Positions 44,192 to 51,176 of a stretch of DNA of 64,000 nucleotides are shown here, one piece after another. Position 1 is the stretch's first letter; the number at the start of each line of letters is the position of its first letter. This DNA comes from Synechococcus sp. A15-62. GTDB lineage: Bacteria; Cyanobacteriota; Cyanobacteriia; PCC-6307; Cyanobiaceae. Under the pieces are notes generated by a model that had not been told where the DNA came from, did not search any database, and saw only the letters and a list, made by a program, of their open reading frames with translations. The stretch is taken from positions 1,426,001 through 1,490,000 of the forward strand of contig NZ_CP047950.1 in the NCBI RefSeq assembly GCF_014280075.1, read 5' to 3'. The translations under genes and the position numbers were made by a program.

Positions 44192-44315
44192 GACATCAAA
44201 ATGGCTTTGCTCGTCATAAGGAAAGAGAGCAAAAGATCCCATCCGCCAAAAGACTTATTCAATCCCGGAGAAAAAAGAAGTGTTGGGCTGATTTGGGGCG
44301 ATCTGGCGAAACCAA

Positions 44316-44567
44316 CTACGACTGCAAACCGCCGTCACGATCGGTTAGGTCCTGACCTTGCTGCTGTCGAAGCCGTTCGAGGAGCTCAGGATCACCAACA
44401 ATCTGACGACGGCATCCGTCTTCACCCATGTAAGTGAGACGTCCATCGGCATCGATGACCAGGGCCGTCATGGGGGTGACTGGAGATGACTCGTCGATGG
44501 CGAAATACTCCTCATTCAGATCACCATTCTGCGTCCTCTCAGCACTCCAGCCCGAAGCCATCTCCAA
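44316..44567 (-). CDS. Hypothetical protein
   Basis: 83 residues containing NEEYFAIDESSPVTPMTALV and IDADGRLTYMGEDGCRRQIV, a beta-rich globular pattern, then a helical tail. Start is TTG, or the ATG two codons later. Unknown family. Confidence 0.55.
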   Translation of the reverse strand: MEMASGWSAERTQNGDLNEEYFAIDESSPVTPMTALVIDADGRLTYMGEDGCRRQIVGDPELLERLRQQQGQDLTDRDGGLQS

Positions 44568-44619
44568 ACAGGCAGGGGGGCAACAGCCTTATCGGCAGCT
44601 TTGCTCTATGAAGGGTGGG

Positions 44620-44805
44620 ATGAATGGGATTCTTTCCAAACGCGTGACTGACCAACAAGGCAAAGACAAGACCTACTGGATTGATGAGATCGCGTTCCTC
44701 GAGGCTCGCTTGAACGGCAGCCAGGGTGACATCGACAGCGAAGACCGAGCGGCTTGCGAAGAAGCCCTGAAGGCAGCCAAAGCAAACTTGGCAGCATCGC
44801 GCTGA
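44620..44805 (+). CDS. Small hypothetical protein
   Basis: 61 residues starting MNGILSKRVTDQQGKDKTYW with IDEIAFLEARLNGSQGDIDS and an Ala/Lys-rich helical end. An ATG four codons earlier is possible. It is probably a small helical protein; no family known. Confidence 0.5.
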   Translation: MNGILSKRVTDQQGKDKTYWIDEIAFLEARLNGSQGDIDSEDRAACEEALKAAKANLAASR

Positions 44806-44929
44806 AGAGGGGGCTGCCGGATGTTCAGGCCAGACCTATGGTTTAAATGTGGGAGGGAGACCTCTTCGGGCGTGGTTGCTTGATTTGGTGGGTGGTGTCA
44901 CGACCTACTGCCTCTCTCACACCTCATGC

Positions 44930-45154
44930 TCAAGGCTGAGCCAGGCCCCTCTCCTTGGCATAACTCTTGTAATGACTCGGAAATTCATCAGCGAGTCGAA
45001 CCAGTGCATCGCTTGATGAGCCCATTTGCTCGTTGACTTCATCAAATACCGAAGCGAAACAGCTCTCACACCTGATTTCAAGACAGAGCTCTTCCCAGCT
45101 CGTTTTTTGTTGATTGAAACTGGCAACAAGCTCCTTAAAAGTCACGAGCAACAA
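44930..45154 (-). CDS. Small hypothetical protein
   Basis: 74 residues from a TTG (VTFKELVASFNQQKTSWEEL, CLEIRCESCFASVFDEVNEQ). Three cysteines lie close together in the middle. A GTG three codons into the frame is an alternative start. Unknown. Confidence 0.45.
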   Translation of the reverse strand: MLLVTFKELVASFNQQKTSWEELCLEIRCESCFASVFDEVNEQMGSSSDALVRLADEFPSHYKSYAKERGLAQP

Positions 45155-45268
45155 ACTCTTTGGGTTTGGGCAAGACTAAGGGCAATGGCATCAATCAATT
45201 TGAAGCCGAATGACGTCAGCGATGCCATCACCTGATGGTCCAAGGCTGTGATCACGCAAAATTAAAGG

Positions 45269-45394
45269 ATGAAACGACTGCTGCAACTGCTTCAGCGGTG
45301 GGCTGGTCAACGCCAGAAGCCGCCATTGCACACGCCTGAGGAGCTGGAGTGCTTTAAAACAGACGCGATCGACAACCGCGGCAAGCACTACTGA
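45269..45394 (+). CDS. 41-residue protein, coupled to the next gene
   Basis: KRLLQLLQRWAGQRQKPPLH followed by TPEELECFKTDAIDNRGKHY. The ATG is preceded by AAAGG. Its TGA overlaps the next ATG (TGATG), so the pair is translationally coupled. A basic helix followed by an acidic segment; unknown role. Confidence 0.5.
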   Translation: MKRLLQLLQRWAGQRQKPPLHTPEELECFKTDAIDNRGKHY

Positions 45395-45573
45395 TGCAGG
45401 GGGCCACTGAACTAGCACTACTCGCTCTGGCGTTTGTTGGGCTCCAGCTCTGGTGGCTCAGCAAGGTGTTTCTGAATCGACCCCGTCAGCCAAAACCGCT
45501 GGGCAAACCCATGCGGGCCAATTCGCTCCAAAACGAACGAAGCACCCTGCAAAAGATTTTTGATCAATCCTGA
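45394..45573 (+). CDS. 59-residue membrane-anchored protein
   Basis: An N-terminal helix (ATELALLALAFVGLQLWWLS) followed by a basic, Pro-containing tail (NRPRQPKPLGKPMRANSLQN). It overlaps the preceding small gene by one base. It is probably an inner-membrane-anchored peptide; unknown function. Confidence 0.5.
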   Translation: MQGATELALLALAFVGLQLWWLSKVFLNRPRQPKPLGKPMRANSLQNERSTLQKIFDQS

Positions 45574-45661
45574 TCAGCGCCATCATTGACGGCAACTAGG
45601 AGAAAACACCGATGTCTGTTGTGATCTGAACGATCAGCGTGGTGCATCAGCGACAACAGCC

Positions 45662-45829
45662 ATGGCCCTGATTTGTTGTGCGACCTGCGGTCACATGCAT
45701 TCGAGCCTTAGACGGACCTGCCCCCAGTGCAGCCAGCATGGAGGCAAGGTCACCCTCCAGCCGCTGACGAAATTGAACAAGACAAAGCAAGGCAACATCA
45801 AAAGCAGAGAGCTGCGTTTTGGTTGCTAA
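45662..45829 (+). CDS. Small zinc-ribbon protein
   Basis: 55 residues with two Cys pairs (LICCATCGHMHSS and RTCPQCSQHGG) and a basic tail, likely a mini zinc ribbon that binds nucleic acid or protein. ATG start. Family not identified. Confidence 0.5.
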   Translation: MALICCATCGHMHSSLRRTCPQCSQHGGKVTLQPLTKLNKTKQGNIKSRELRFGC

Positions 45830-45854
45830 CTGTTGAGTGAGTGAAGGAGGCACC

Positions 45855-46022
45855 ATGGCCCTTGAAGCCCCCCCAGCAGAGGGACGTCAGTGCATCAGCT
45901 GCGGTGACATCAAAACTCTGAATTTCTTTGGTTTGGATCAGCAGGAGTGCCGTAACTGTGAATCACGACGACGCCAACAGGTCATGAAACAAAATGCCAA
46001 TGATGCAGTCGAGGAGCCTTGA
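45855..46022 (+). CDS. Small zinc-finger-like protein
   Basis: 55 residues from the ATG before ALEAPPAEGRQCISCGDIKT, with a second pair QECRNCESRRRQQ. The C-x2-C...C-x2-C layout with FGLDQ between suggests one bound zinc, similar to small HNH-adjacent or zinc-ribbon peptides. An upstream in-frame TTG would add six residues. Possibly paired with the zinc-ribbon gene 25 bp upstream. Confidence 0.55.
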   Translation: MALEAPPAEGRQCISCGDIKTLNFFGLDQQECRNCESRRRQQVMKQNANDAVEEP

Positions 46023-46108
46023 ATCAAATTGAGCCTTAATAAGCATATGCACCAATGTTGAATTGATATCCATGGGCTATCACATGGGGAGAGTTGCAAA
46101 GACGTGTA

Positions 46109-46297
46109 ATGGGCAAGGTTCTTTCAGCAGCAAAATGGTCGCTCGATCTACTTGGCCAACGCATCACTGCCCTTCGTCTTACAAAGAGCTTTTCAGAATC
46201 AAGGATTTACAGCGACTGGGCTTATGACGAATCACAGATGAAAGAGGCCGATTTTGGCAAGCGTGAGCAGAAATCTCATCTTGAATACGATTGCTGA
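46109..46297 (+). CDS. Small hypothetical protein
   Basis: 62 residues from the ATG before GKVLSAAKWSLDLLGQRITA; a basic helical N-terminal half and an acidic C-terminal half (SDWAYDESQMKEADFGKREQ). No motif recognised. Confidence 0.45.
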   Translation: MGKVLSAAKWSLDLLGQRITALRLTKSFSESRIYSDWAYDESQMKEADFGKREQKSHLEYDC

Positions 46298-46469
46298 AGC
46301 CACAGGCTGAATCATCAAATTCAAACACCGTGGCTTAGAAGGCGCCAAACCATGGCCTTCAACGGCGAACTGATCACTTAAGGATGGCGGTTGGCAATTT
46401 GGGTCCAAGTCCCCTAGAACGCTGTTGAGCACCGTTGCACTGATGGCCTTGATTCCCCGCTGGCAGGTC

Positions 46470-46619
46470 ATGACTGACAGCAGCAAAGCCATGGTGAAGC
46501 GATCTGCGATCACAATTGTGGTCGTTCTGATTGGATTAACACTGCTGCGCGCAATCTTTCCTTGGATCCTGCTTGGCCTGGCCCTCTATGGTGCCTGGTG
46601 CCTGGCGAACCGGAAATAA
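46470..46619 (+). CDS. Small membrane protein
   Basis: 49 residues with a near-continuous hydrophobic region (ITIVVVLIGLTLLRAIFPWI, LLGLALYGAWCLA), probably two helices. An upstream TTG would add 15 residues. The next gene starts 3 bp after its stop, so they form an operon. Confidence 0.5.
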   Translation: MTDSSKAMVKRSAITIVVVLIGLTLLRAIFPWILLGLALYGAWCLANRK

Positions 46620-46622
46620 CCG

Positions 46623-46769
46623 ATGAGCGACGACTCAGCCCCAACCAGACGAACGCTCTATCTCTGGGCCTTAGGCCTCAACGTTGTCGCTTGGGGCGGA
46701 TACCTGGTTCTGACCAAGGTGATGGGAATCGATTTTGAATCGATTCGGCAAGCCAGATTGGCTGGTTAA
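46623..46769 (+). CDS. Small membrane protein
   Basis: 48 residues: SDDSAPTRRTLYLWALGLNV, then VAWGGYLVLTKVMGIDFESI, one helix and a short tail. It starts 3 bp after the previous small membrane gene and is probably co-translated with it. Confidence 0.5.
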   Translation: MSDDSAPTRRTLYLWALGLNVVAWGGYLVLTKVMGIDFESIRQARLAG

Positions 46770-46912
46770 TATCCCAGCCCCCATGATCGATCTGACTGTT
46801 CCGATCAGGTCGTTGCTCCAAGGAATCGGCAAGACCGGATAAGAATCGTCATTCCCCCTGCACAAATCAGCGAGATCACGTCATAACCTTCTCTTAACGA
46901 GATGGCTGTTTC

Positions 46913-47908
46913 GTGAATCGCCCCCTAACGCAAGGATCTGAGGCTCATCCGTCCTCAGAAGAGAGTCGATCCGAAATCTTGCTCAGGCAGACGACGGTGC
47001 AGCGCATCTGCGGCCAGGCCTTTGTGTGGTTTGGAGTCGTGGTTATGGGAGTTTCTCTTTATAAATTCATCAGTGCTTTCTGGACTGAGGCCTCCCCTTG
47101 GCCCGAGTTGCAACTTGGGGCTGCAGGTTTGATCGTGGTTGCGGCAGGACGCGGATTTCGAAGCTCGGCATTCATAACAACACTGCTTTCAGAAAACAGC
47201 CCTTCAGCACGAGCACGACGTTCCTTTCTCATGCTTGCTCTCGCATCCTTCATCATGGGCTGCGTTGTTTTACTGAAACTTTCCGTACAAGACATCTATC
47301 GCTACAAACGCTTGCTTGGAGAAGGAGGAATCCTTGAATATTTGCAAGCTCTGATTCTCTTTACATCCGCGTGGATATCGTGGCTCATCTCCAAAGATCT
47401 ACGCAGGCGCTTGTTCATGCGCCTGCATTCAGTGGTTTATGCGATCATTTCCTTCGTGATTCTGTTTGTGGGCCTAGAAGAAATTGCCTGGGGACAAATC
47501 CTATTCGGGTGGAAAACACCTGAGAACATCGCTGCAGTTAACGCCCAAAACCAGACAACCCTCCACAACCTTGATTTCTTCCAGAATTACCTTGACCTCA
47601 ATCTTTTCTTGGTCTCGGTCGTGCTTTTGGTGTTAGTGCTGTGGAGACCTTCAGTTCGATGGAAACGAACAACAACCCTTGATACAGATCAGATTTCCAA
47701 CGGCAACTTCTTCATACCGAGATACTTCTGGCCCCTCTTCCTCTGCGCTGCATTTCTGTCTTACTTTGTGGCGACAGAGTCGGGAACAGAACTGGTCATC
47801 AATATTGATCAGGAGTGGGCAGAGTTTCTTCTCTACTTGGCTGCAGGACTGAACCTATTGAGAACCTACATTCGTCTTGGCTTCGCACAACCGCGACCAA
47901 ACCATTGA
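46913..47908 (+). CDS. Polytopic membrane protein with EEIAWGQ motif
   Basis: 331 residues with about eight hydrophobic segments. The central motif GLEEIAWGQILFGWKTPE followed by NAQNQTTLHNLDFFQN belongs to a widespread uncharacterised membrane-protein group whose members carry GLEEISWGQ and N-x-Q-x5-HNL. The conserved Glu pair and His could form an active site. GTG start. Function not known. Confidence 0.7.
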   Translation: MNRPLTQGSEAHPSSEESRSEILLRQTTVQRICGQAFVWFGVVVMGVSLYKFISAFWTEASPWPELQLGAAGLIVVAAGRGFRSSAFITTLLSENSPSARARRSFLMLALASFIMGCVVLLKLSVQDIYRYKRLLGEGGILEYLQALILFTSAWISWLISKDLRRRLFMRLHSVVYAIISFVILFVGLEEIAWGQILFGWKTPENIAAVNAQNQTTLHNLDFFQNYLDLNLFLVSVVLLVLVLWRPSVRWKRTTTLDTDQISNGNFFIPRYFWPLFLCAAFLSYFVATESGTELVINIDQEWAEFLLYLAAGLNLLRTYIRLGFAQPRPNH

Positions 47909-48349
47909 AAAAATGCTCATTGCGCCCGGCCTCGGCATTGGACATCTCCAGGCAAGGGTTACAGGTGCAGATGCACAGCTGACCTGATCCAGCTGCAACG
48001 GGCTTGATCCACGAGTCACCAAGGGTATAAATCGTTCGGTGCAGACAAAAAACCGCCCCATCTCTGAGGCGGCTCAATAGCCAAGGCAATCCCCATCACC
48101 CGGCGATCTGCACCAATCCTTGATGCAATGAAAAAATAATACTCACACAACACCAGATGTAGTGGACGTCAACACTCACTTAAGACTCTGATGAACATGC
48201 GTGAAGAGCTCGAATGAAGCAACAGGGGCACTGCATCTAGTGCTTAGAAGCCTTAGCCAGCTTCATCACCAAAATTTCAAATCACGCACGCAACAAGCCT
48301 GGCGTGAAGGAAACACCACATCTGGAGCAAGAGGCCTAAAAACCTCGAC
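47909..48349. other. Gene-free stretch with a minus-strand terminator
   Basis: No good gene is seen. A terminator hairpin on the minus strand near 48047-48072 has no annotated gene upstream of it on that strand, so a small RNA transcribed leftward from about 48100-48200 is possible. Confidence 0.4.
48047..48072 (-). terminator. Rho-independent terminator on minus strand
   Basis: CCGCCTC and GGGGCGG pair around AGAGAT and are followed by TTTTTTG on the minus strand. It could also serve the plus-strand membrane gene as a bidirectional hairpin, though the T-tract is on the minus side. Confidence 0.65.
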
Positions 48350-48568
48350 ATGGCGATGCTTCATGCTGAAGACATCCTTAAGGGAGAAGCCATGATTTCT
48401 GGCCCATCCTGCCCACTGCACTTGGGAGTTCTGGACAGTCCGGACTATTGGACTGATGACGCACTGATGTCTGCAGTGCGTCCATTGAATCCAGAGGAAC
48501 TGCACAACCTGGCCATCGGATCTCAGCAACAAAGGACCCGAGAACGCGGTCTTCGCACCACCCTCTGA
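48350..48568 (+). CDS. Hypothetical protein
   Basis: 72 residues containing CPLHLGVLDSPDYWTDDALM and RPLNPEELHNLAIGSQQQRT. ATG start. Balanced composition; no known domain. Confidence 0.5.
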   Translation: MAMLHAEDILKGEAMISGPSCPLHLGVLDSPDYWTDDALMSAVRPLNPEELHNLAIGSQQQRTRERGLRTTL

Positions 48569-48799
48569 TCAACTCCGGCGGCTGAACCCAGCCAGGAGTT
48601 GATGGAACGGCGCGAGCAGCCTGTCGAACCAGGCGCCTGAGCGTCGACCAGCAGGCCGCTGCAATGCCGAGGCATGCAGCATCGGCCCGCTGGGGCCATA
48701 CCCCTCAAAGGCAATCAAGGCGTCTTGAGCTCCCTGCAGCTCCTGGTCGATTCGACGGGAGGAAAAGCAGCTGTGGGCTCGGTTTCGCGACGTTGACAT
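48569..48799 (-). CDS. Hypothetical protein
   Basis: 76 residues from the ATG before STSRNRAHSCFSSRRIDQEL, with AQDALIAFEGYGPSGPMLHA and a basic hydrophobic end (WFDRLLAPFHQLLAGFSRRS). It is convergent with the preceding plus-strand gene with no gap. Unknown. Confidence 0.5.
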   Translation of the reverse strand: MSTSRNRAHSCFSSRRIDQELQGAQDALIAFEGYGPSGPMLHASALQRPAGRRSGAWFDRLLAPFHQLLAGFSRRS

Positions 48800-48943
48800 G
48801 TCCGGAGCGGATGCACCTACCTCCGGTCTGGCCACGGACCAGGCTGTTTGGCAGCAGTTGGTGATGCTTCTTAGGGAGCCAATGCGCCACCCATTTACAA
48901 ACCGTTACAAGAGCCTTAACATTTCGAAATCTCCAAGCAAGCG

Positions 48944-49141
48944 ATGGCTTCTTCCACTCCCAACGACGACTGGTTCCAAAACGCTGCAGCAGCTCAAATT
49001 CGCAGCGAGCGTTTCGAGCGTGCAGAGCTCCTCAATGGCCGTGTCGCCATGATCGGTTTTGTGGTGGGCGTGGTGACGGAAGCCTTGACAGGACATGGGA
49101 TCGTCAGCCAGATCACCTTTGGCCTGTTCGGCTGCAACTGA
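48944..49141 (+). CDS. hli: High-light-inducible protein (Hlip)
   Basis: 65 residues with the single chlorophyll-binding helix RFERAELLNGRVAMIGFVVG, the ExxNGRxAMIG signature of Hlip/SCP/LHC-like proteins, and a TGHGI motif after it. Hlips bind chlorophyll and carotenoids at PSII assembly intermediates and protect against excess light. Length and motif are standard. Confidence 0.93.
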   Translation: MASSTPNDDWFQNAAAAQIRSERFERAELLNGRVAMIGFVVGVVTEALTGHGIVSQITFGLFGCN

Positions 49142-49296
49142 ATCGGTCAGCTGCCAATGGCTTGAGGTGTGCGACTGAACCCTTGCACTCGAAGCGCATT
49201 GGCAGTTCACAGGTTCTGACAAGACTCCTTTTTTGGGTAAAACGCTTGATATTGCAGGCGTTTTGCGATAAAAGGTTATGAATCGGTTATGAAGAG

Positions 49297-49455
49297 ATGA
49301 AGACAAGCACCGCCCATTCGCGTCTCGAGTCCCTCCAGCTCGCAGCTGAAGAATGCCTGACCCGTGATGAAGCCCAAAAAATTCTGAGGAAAGCCGACAA
49401 GGCCCACGCCAAGCTCGAGTCTTCTGCAGCCCCCTTCCACCGTCCAAAGAACTGA
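49297..49455 (+). CDS. Small helical protein
   Basis: 52 residues (KTSTAHSRLESLQLAAEECL, TRDEAQKILRKADKAHAKLE): an amphipathic helical peptide with a GAAGAG sequence just before the ATG. Unknown function. Confidence 0.5.
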   Translation: MKTSTAHSRLESLQLAAEECLTRDEAQKILRKADKAHAKLESSAAPFHRPKN

Positions 49456-49537
49456 ATAGGTCACTCAGGTCCACAGAAGATGCACAGATAATTCTCCTTA
49501 GCCCATATCAGGTGTGAGTTCACTCACTCCAAATTCC

Positions 49538-50020
49538 TCAAATCAACTCGGGATGCTCGGGATCACCCTTGAAGGGTCCCTGGATCCATGGGCTGACCCA
49601 GCCGCCATAAAACTCGCCGGGCTGAGCCAGAGCGTCCTCTCCATCCAACCTGCAGCGATCCATGCGACGGGGATAAACACTGATCCAGCCGGCCAATAGA
49701 GAGAAGGCTTCCGTTGGCTTCGGGTAACTCCAGCCAGCGCGAACACGGCGATCGGTGCCATCAACAGCACTCAAATCCCAGTAAGACGCCACTCCTTTCC
49801 ATTCACAGAACGAAGGCCGTCCCGTTGAGGGGTGGAGCGTTCCGGGTTGAAACGCTGAAGGGTGCAGATAAATCGTGGGCGGATGGAAGGTTTCACAAAC
49901 GCGCACGTAGCGCTGATCCTGGGCGATCGCCTGTCCTGCAATCCAAATCTCCACAGAACCGGACACCAGCTCAATCAGAGGAGGACGGGGATAGCTCGCA
50001 ACAGCTTCAACAGATCGCAT
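49538..50020 (-). CDS. DUF427 protein (diverged)
   Basis: 160 residues with the DUF427 core: IWIAGQAIAQDQRYVRVCET at the N-terminus, CEWKGVASYWDLSAVDGTDR and AGWSYPKPTEAFSLLAGWIS. It carries a C-terminal extension with WVSPWIQGPFKGDPEHPELI not found in the shorter member at 43335. It follows the gene at 50024 by 3 bp, so the two are in one operon. Confidence 0.82.
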   Translation of the reverse strand: MRSVEAVASYPRPPLIELVSGSVEIWIAGQAIAQDQRYVRVCETFHPPTIYLHPSAFQPGTLHPSTGRPSFCEWKGVASYWDLSAVDGTDRRVRAGWSYPKPTEAFSLLAGWISVYPRRMDRCRLDGEDALAQPGEFYGGWVSPWIQGPFKGDPEHPELI

Positions 50021-50023
50021 GAA

Positions 50024-50422
50024 TCAACCCATATCGAGCAGGTAGTGCATGACGGCAACCCGATGGGACACAGCAATGCCTTCGGGGGAGTCAGGGCCGA
50101 TCAACGCCTTAGGGACACGATGAATGCGAGTGATGGGTTTGATCTCATAGGCCGTTCCCTCGGGAGCACCGGTGCCGCGACTGCGGTCCCAGATCCCGCT
50201 GGCGTCACCCTTGTAGTGCCCCGAAACCTGCGACAGGTGCGCATAGACGTTGGGCCCCATGCGACAGACCACGATGGCCAGACAGGCATCGAAATCGTCG
50301 GACGAGAGCACATTGATCCCATCACGGACAGCGCGTTCGTCAACCCCGAGAACCATGTCCTCGAGAGCAGTTTCACCCGTCAACTGCCAGCAACGAATGG
50401 TGACGGCGTCGTGTTGACTCAC
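50024..50422 (-). CDS. Conserved-looking hypothetical protein
   Basis: 132 residues (SQHDAVTIRCWQLTGETALE, DDFDACLAIVVCRMGPNVYA) with a beta-rich pattern. GTG start overlapping the TGA of the upstream tiny membrane gene by 4 nt. It is in a three-gene unit ending with a DUF427 protein. Family not recognised. Confidence 0.6.
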   Translation of the reverse strand: MSQHDAVTIRCWQLTGETALEDMVLGVDERAVRDGINVLSSDDFDACLAIVVCRMGPNVYAHLSQVSGHYKGDASGIWDRSRGTGAPEGTAYEIKPITRIHRVPKALIGPDSPEGIAVSHRVAVMHYLLDMG

Positions 50423-50544
50423 TTTCTGCGGGTGAGGTCGCCGAAATCATCGTCGTTGGGCTGCAGGAACTGCCAAACAACAGGGACTGTGAGGGCGACC
50501 GTCAGGCCAATGGTGACCCAGATCGCTGTTGTGTAATCACCCAT
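50419..50544 (-). CDS. 41-residue single-helix membrane protein
   Basis: GDYTTAIWVTIGLTVALTVP then VVWQFLQPNDDDFGDLTRRK: one helix and an acidic/basic tail. It heads a three-gene minus-strand unit and overlaps the next gene by 4 nt (GTGA). Similar in form to small thylakoid peptides, but unassigned. Confidence 0.5.
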   Translation of the reverse strand: MGDYTTAIWVTIGLTVALTVPVVWQFLQPNDDDFGDLTRRK

Positions 50545-50707
50545 GCCATGTCCCCAATCCAGCGGACCTTAACCAGTCCGGGTTGAAGAAGCAGCGAACA
50601 CCCGAGTCACACCTGGACATGCCTTTGCCACAACCTGCTCATCCTTCTCAGGGCCGCTGCCAGCACACTTGATTTGGGGGACGAGACACCCCTCACACAT
50701 GGACCAA

Positions 50708-50737
50708 GGGCTTCCAGAACACCTGGAGGCCCTTTTC
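50708..50737 (+). terminator. Strong hairpin terminator
   Basis: GGGCTTCCAG pairs with CTGGAGGCCC (10 bp, one G-U) around AACAC, followed by TTTTC. It separates the preceding region from the small gene at 50804. Confidence 0.75.
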
Positions 50738-50803
50738 AATAAGCCTTGACGAGTCCAGCACGCCTCACCATGAGATAATTAAGCAATCCTTAAGGGCTGC
50801 CGA

Positions 50804-51055
50804 ATGGGTCACTTCGCTAAGCAGCTCAGCGCGCAGGAGATCAAGCAGGGCTACTCCCTGCTCAACTTGATGGAACATCTCGACCGCGAGATGGATCTGC
50901 TCAATCAGCAGCGAATCCGCGTCGGGCCAACAACCCAGGAAGGGCAGCGACTCACCCAGATCAAGCAGAGCCATTTGCGCAAACTGCAGAGCTGCATTAG
51001 CGAACTGAACACCAGTGGCTTCAACGACTGGTTGCTGCACCAGCAGCCTGTATAA
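50804..51055 (+). CDS. Small host protein whose 3' end is the attachment site
   Basis: 83 residues (SAQEIKQGYSLLNLMEHLDR, EMDLLNQQRIRVGPTTQEGQ), helical and hydrophilic, ending NDWLLHQQPV. The last seven codons lie in the 20-bp repeat that is found again at 63779. There the sequence continues CC-TAA, so the undisturbed gene would end HQQPA. The element supplies G-TA-TAA instead, so only the last residue changes (Ala to Val). The gene itself is intact. Family not recognised. Confidence 0.75.
   Translation: MGHFAKQLSAQEIKQGYSLLNLMEHLDREMDLLNQQRIRVGPTTQEGQRLTQIKQSHLRKLQSCISELNTSGFNDWLLHQQPV
51031..51050 (+). repeat. attL core (20-bp direct repeat)
   Basis: GTTGCTGCACCAGCAGCCTG, identical to 63779-63798. 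Within it GCTGC-ACCA-GCAGC is an inverted repeat with a 4-nt centre, the layout of integrase core sites. It covers the last codons of the host gene. Confidence 0.88.
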
Positions 51056-51150
51056 CAAGGCCAACACTGGGGCTCTCCAGACGAGCACTCAGTTCTCGCG
51101 GTGTTAATTCGTCATCAAGTGTCGGCAGGTGTCAGCAGATGCTTGACACC

Positions 51151-51169
51151 TTTGGCACAGCTTTGGCAC
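51151..51169 (+). promoter_or_regulatory. Paired arm-type sites, left end
   Basis: TTTGGCAC occurs at 51151 and 51162, exactly one helical turn (11 bp) apart, between attL and the integrase start. The same pair with the same spacing occurs at the right end. A nearby inverted repeat GGTGTCA...TGACACC (51128-51150) abuts the pair. Proposed to bind the integrase N-terminal domain or a regulator. Confidence 0.65.
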
Positions 51170-51176
51170 GCTTCAG

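Noticed and set aside
50765-51088. Minus-strand open frame across the host gene at 50804 and attL
   Set aside because: It is the reverse of the helical plus-strand gene. The matching minus-strand frame at the right end is the reverse of the HDAC gene, so the shared R-L-L-V-Q-Q is only the att repeat read backwards.
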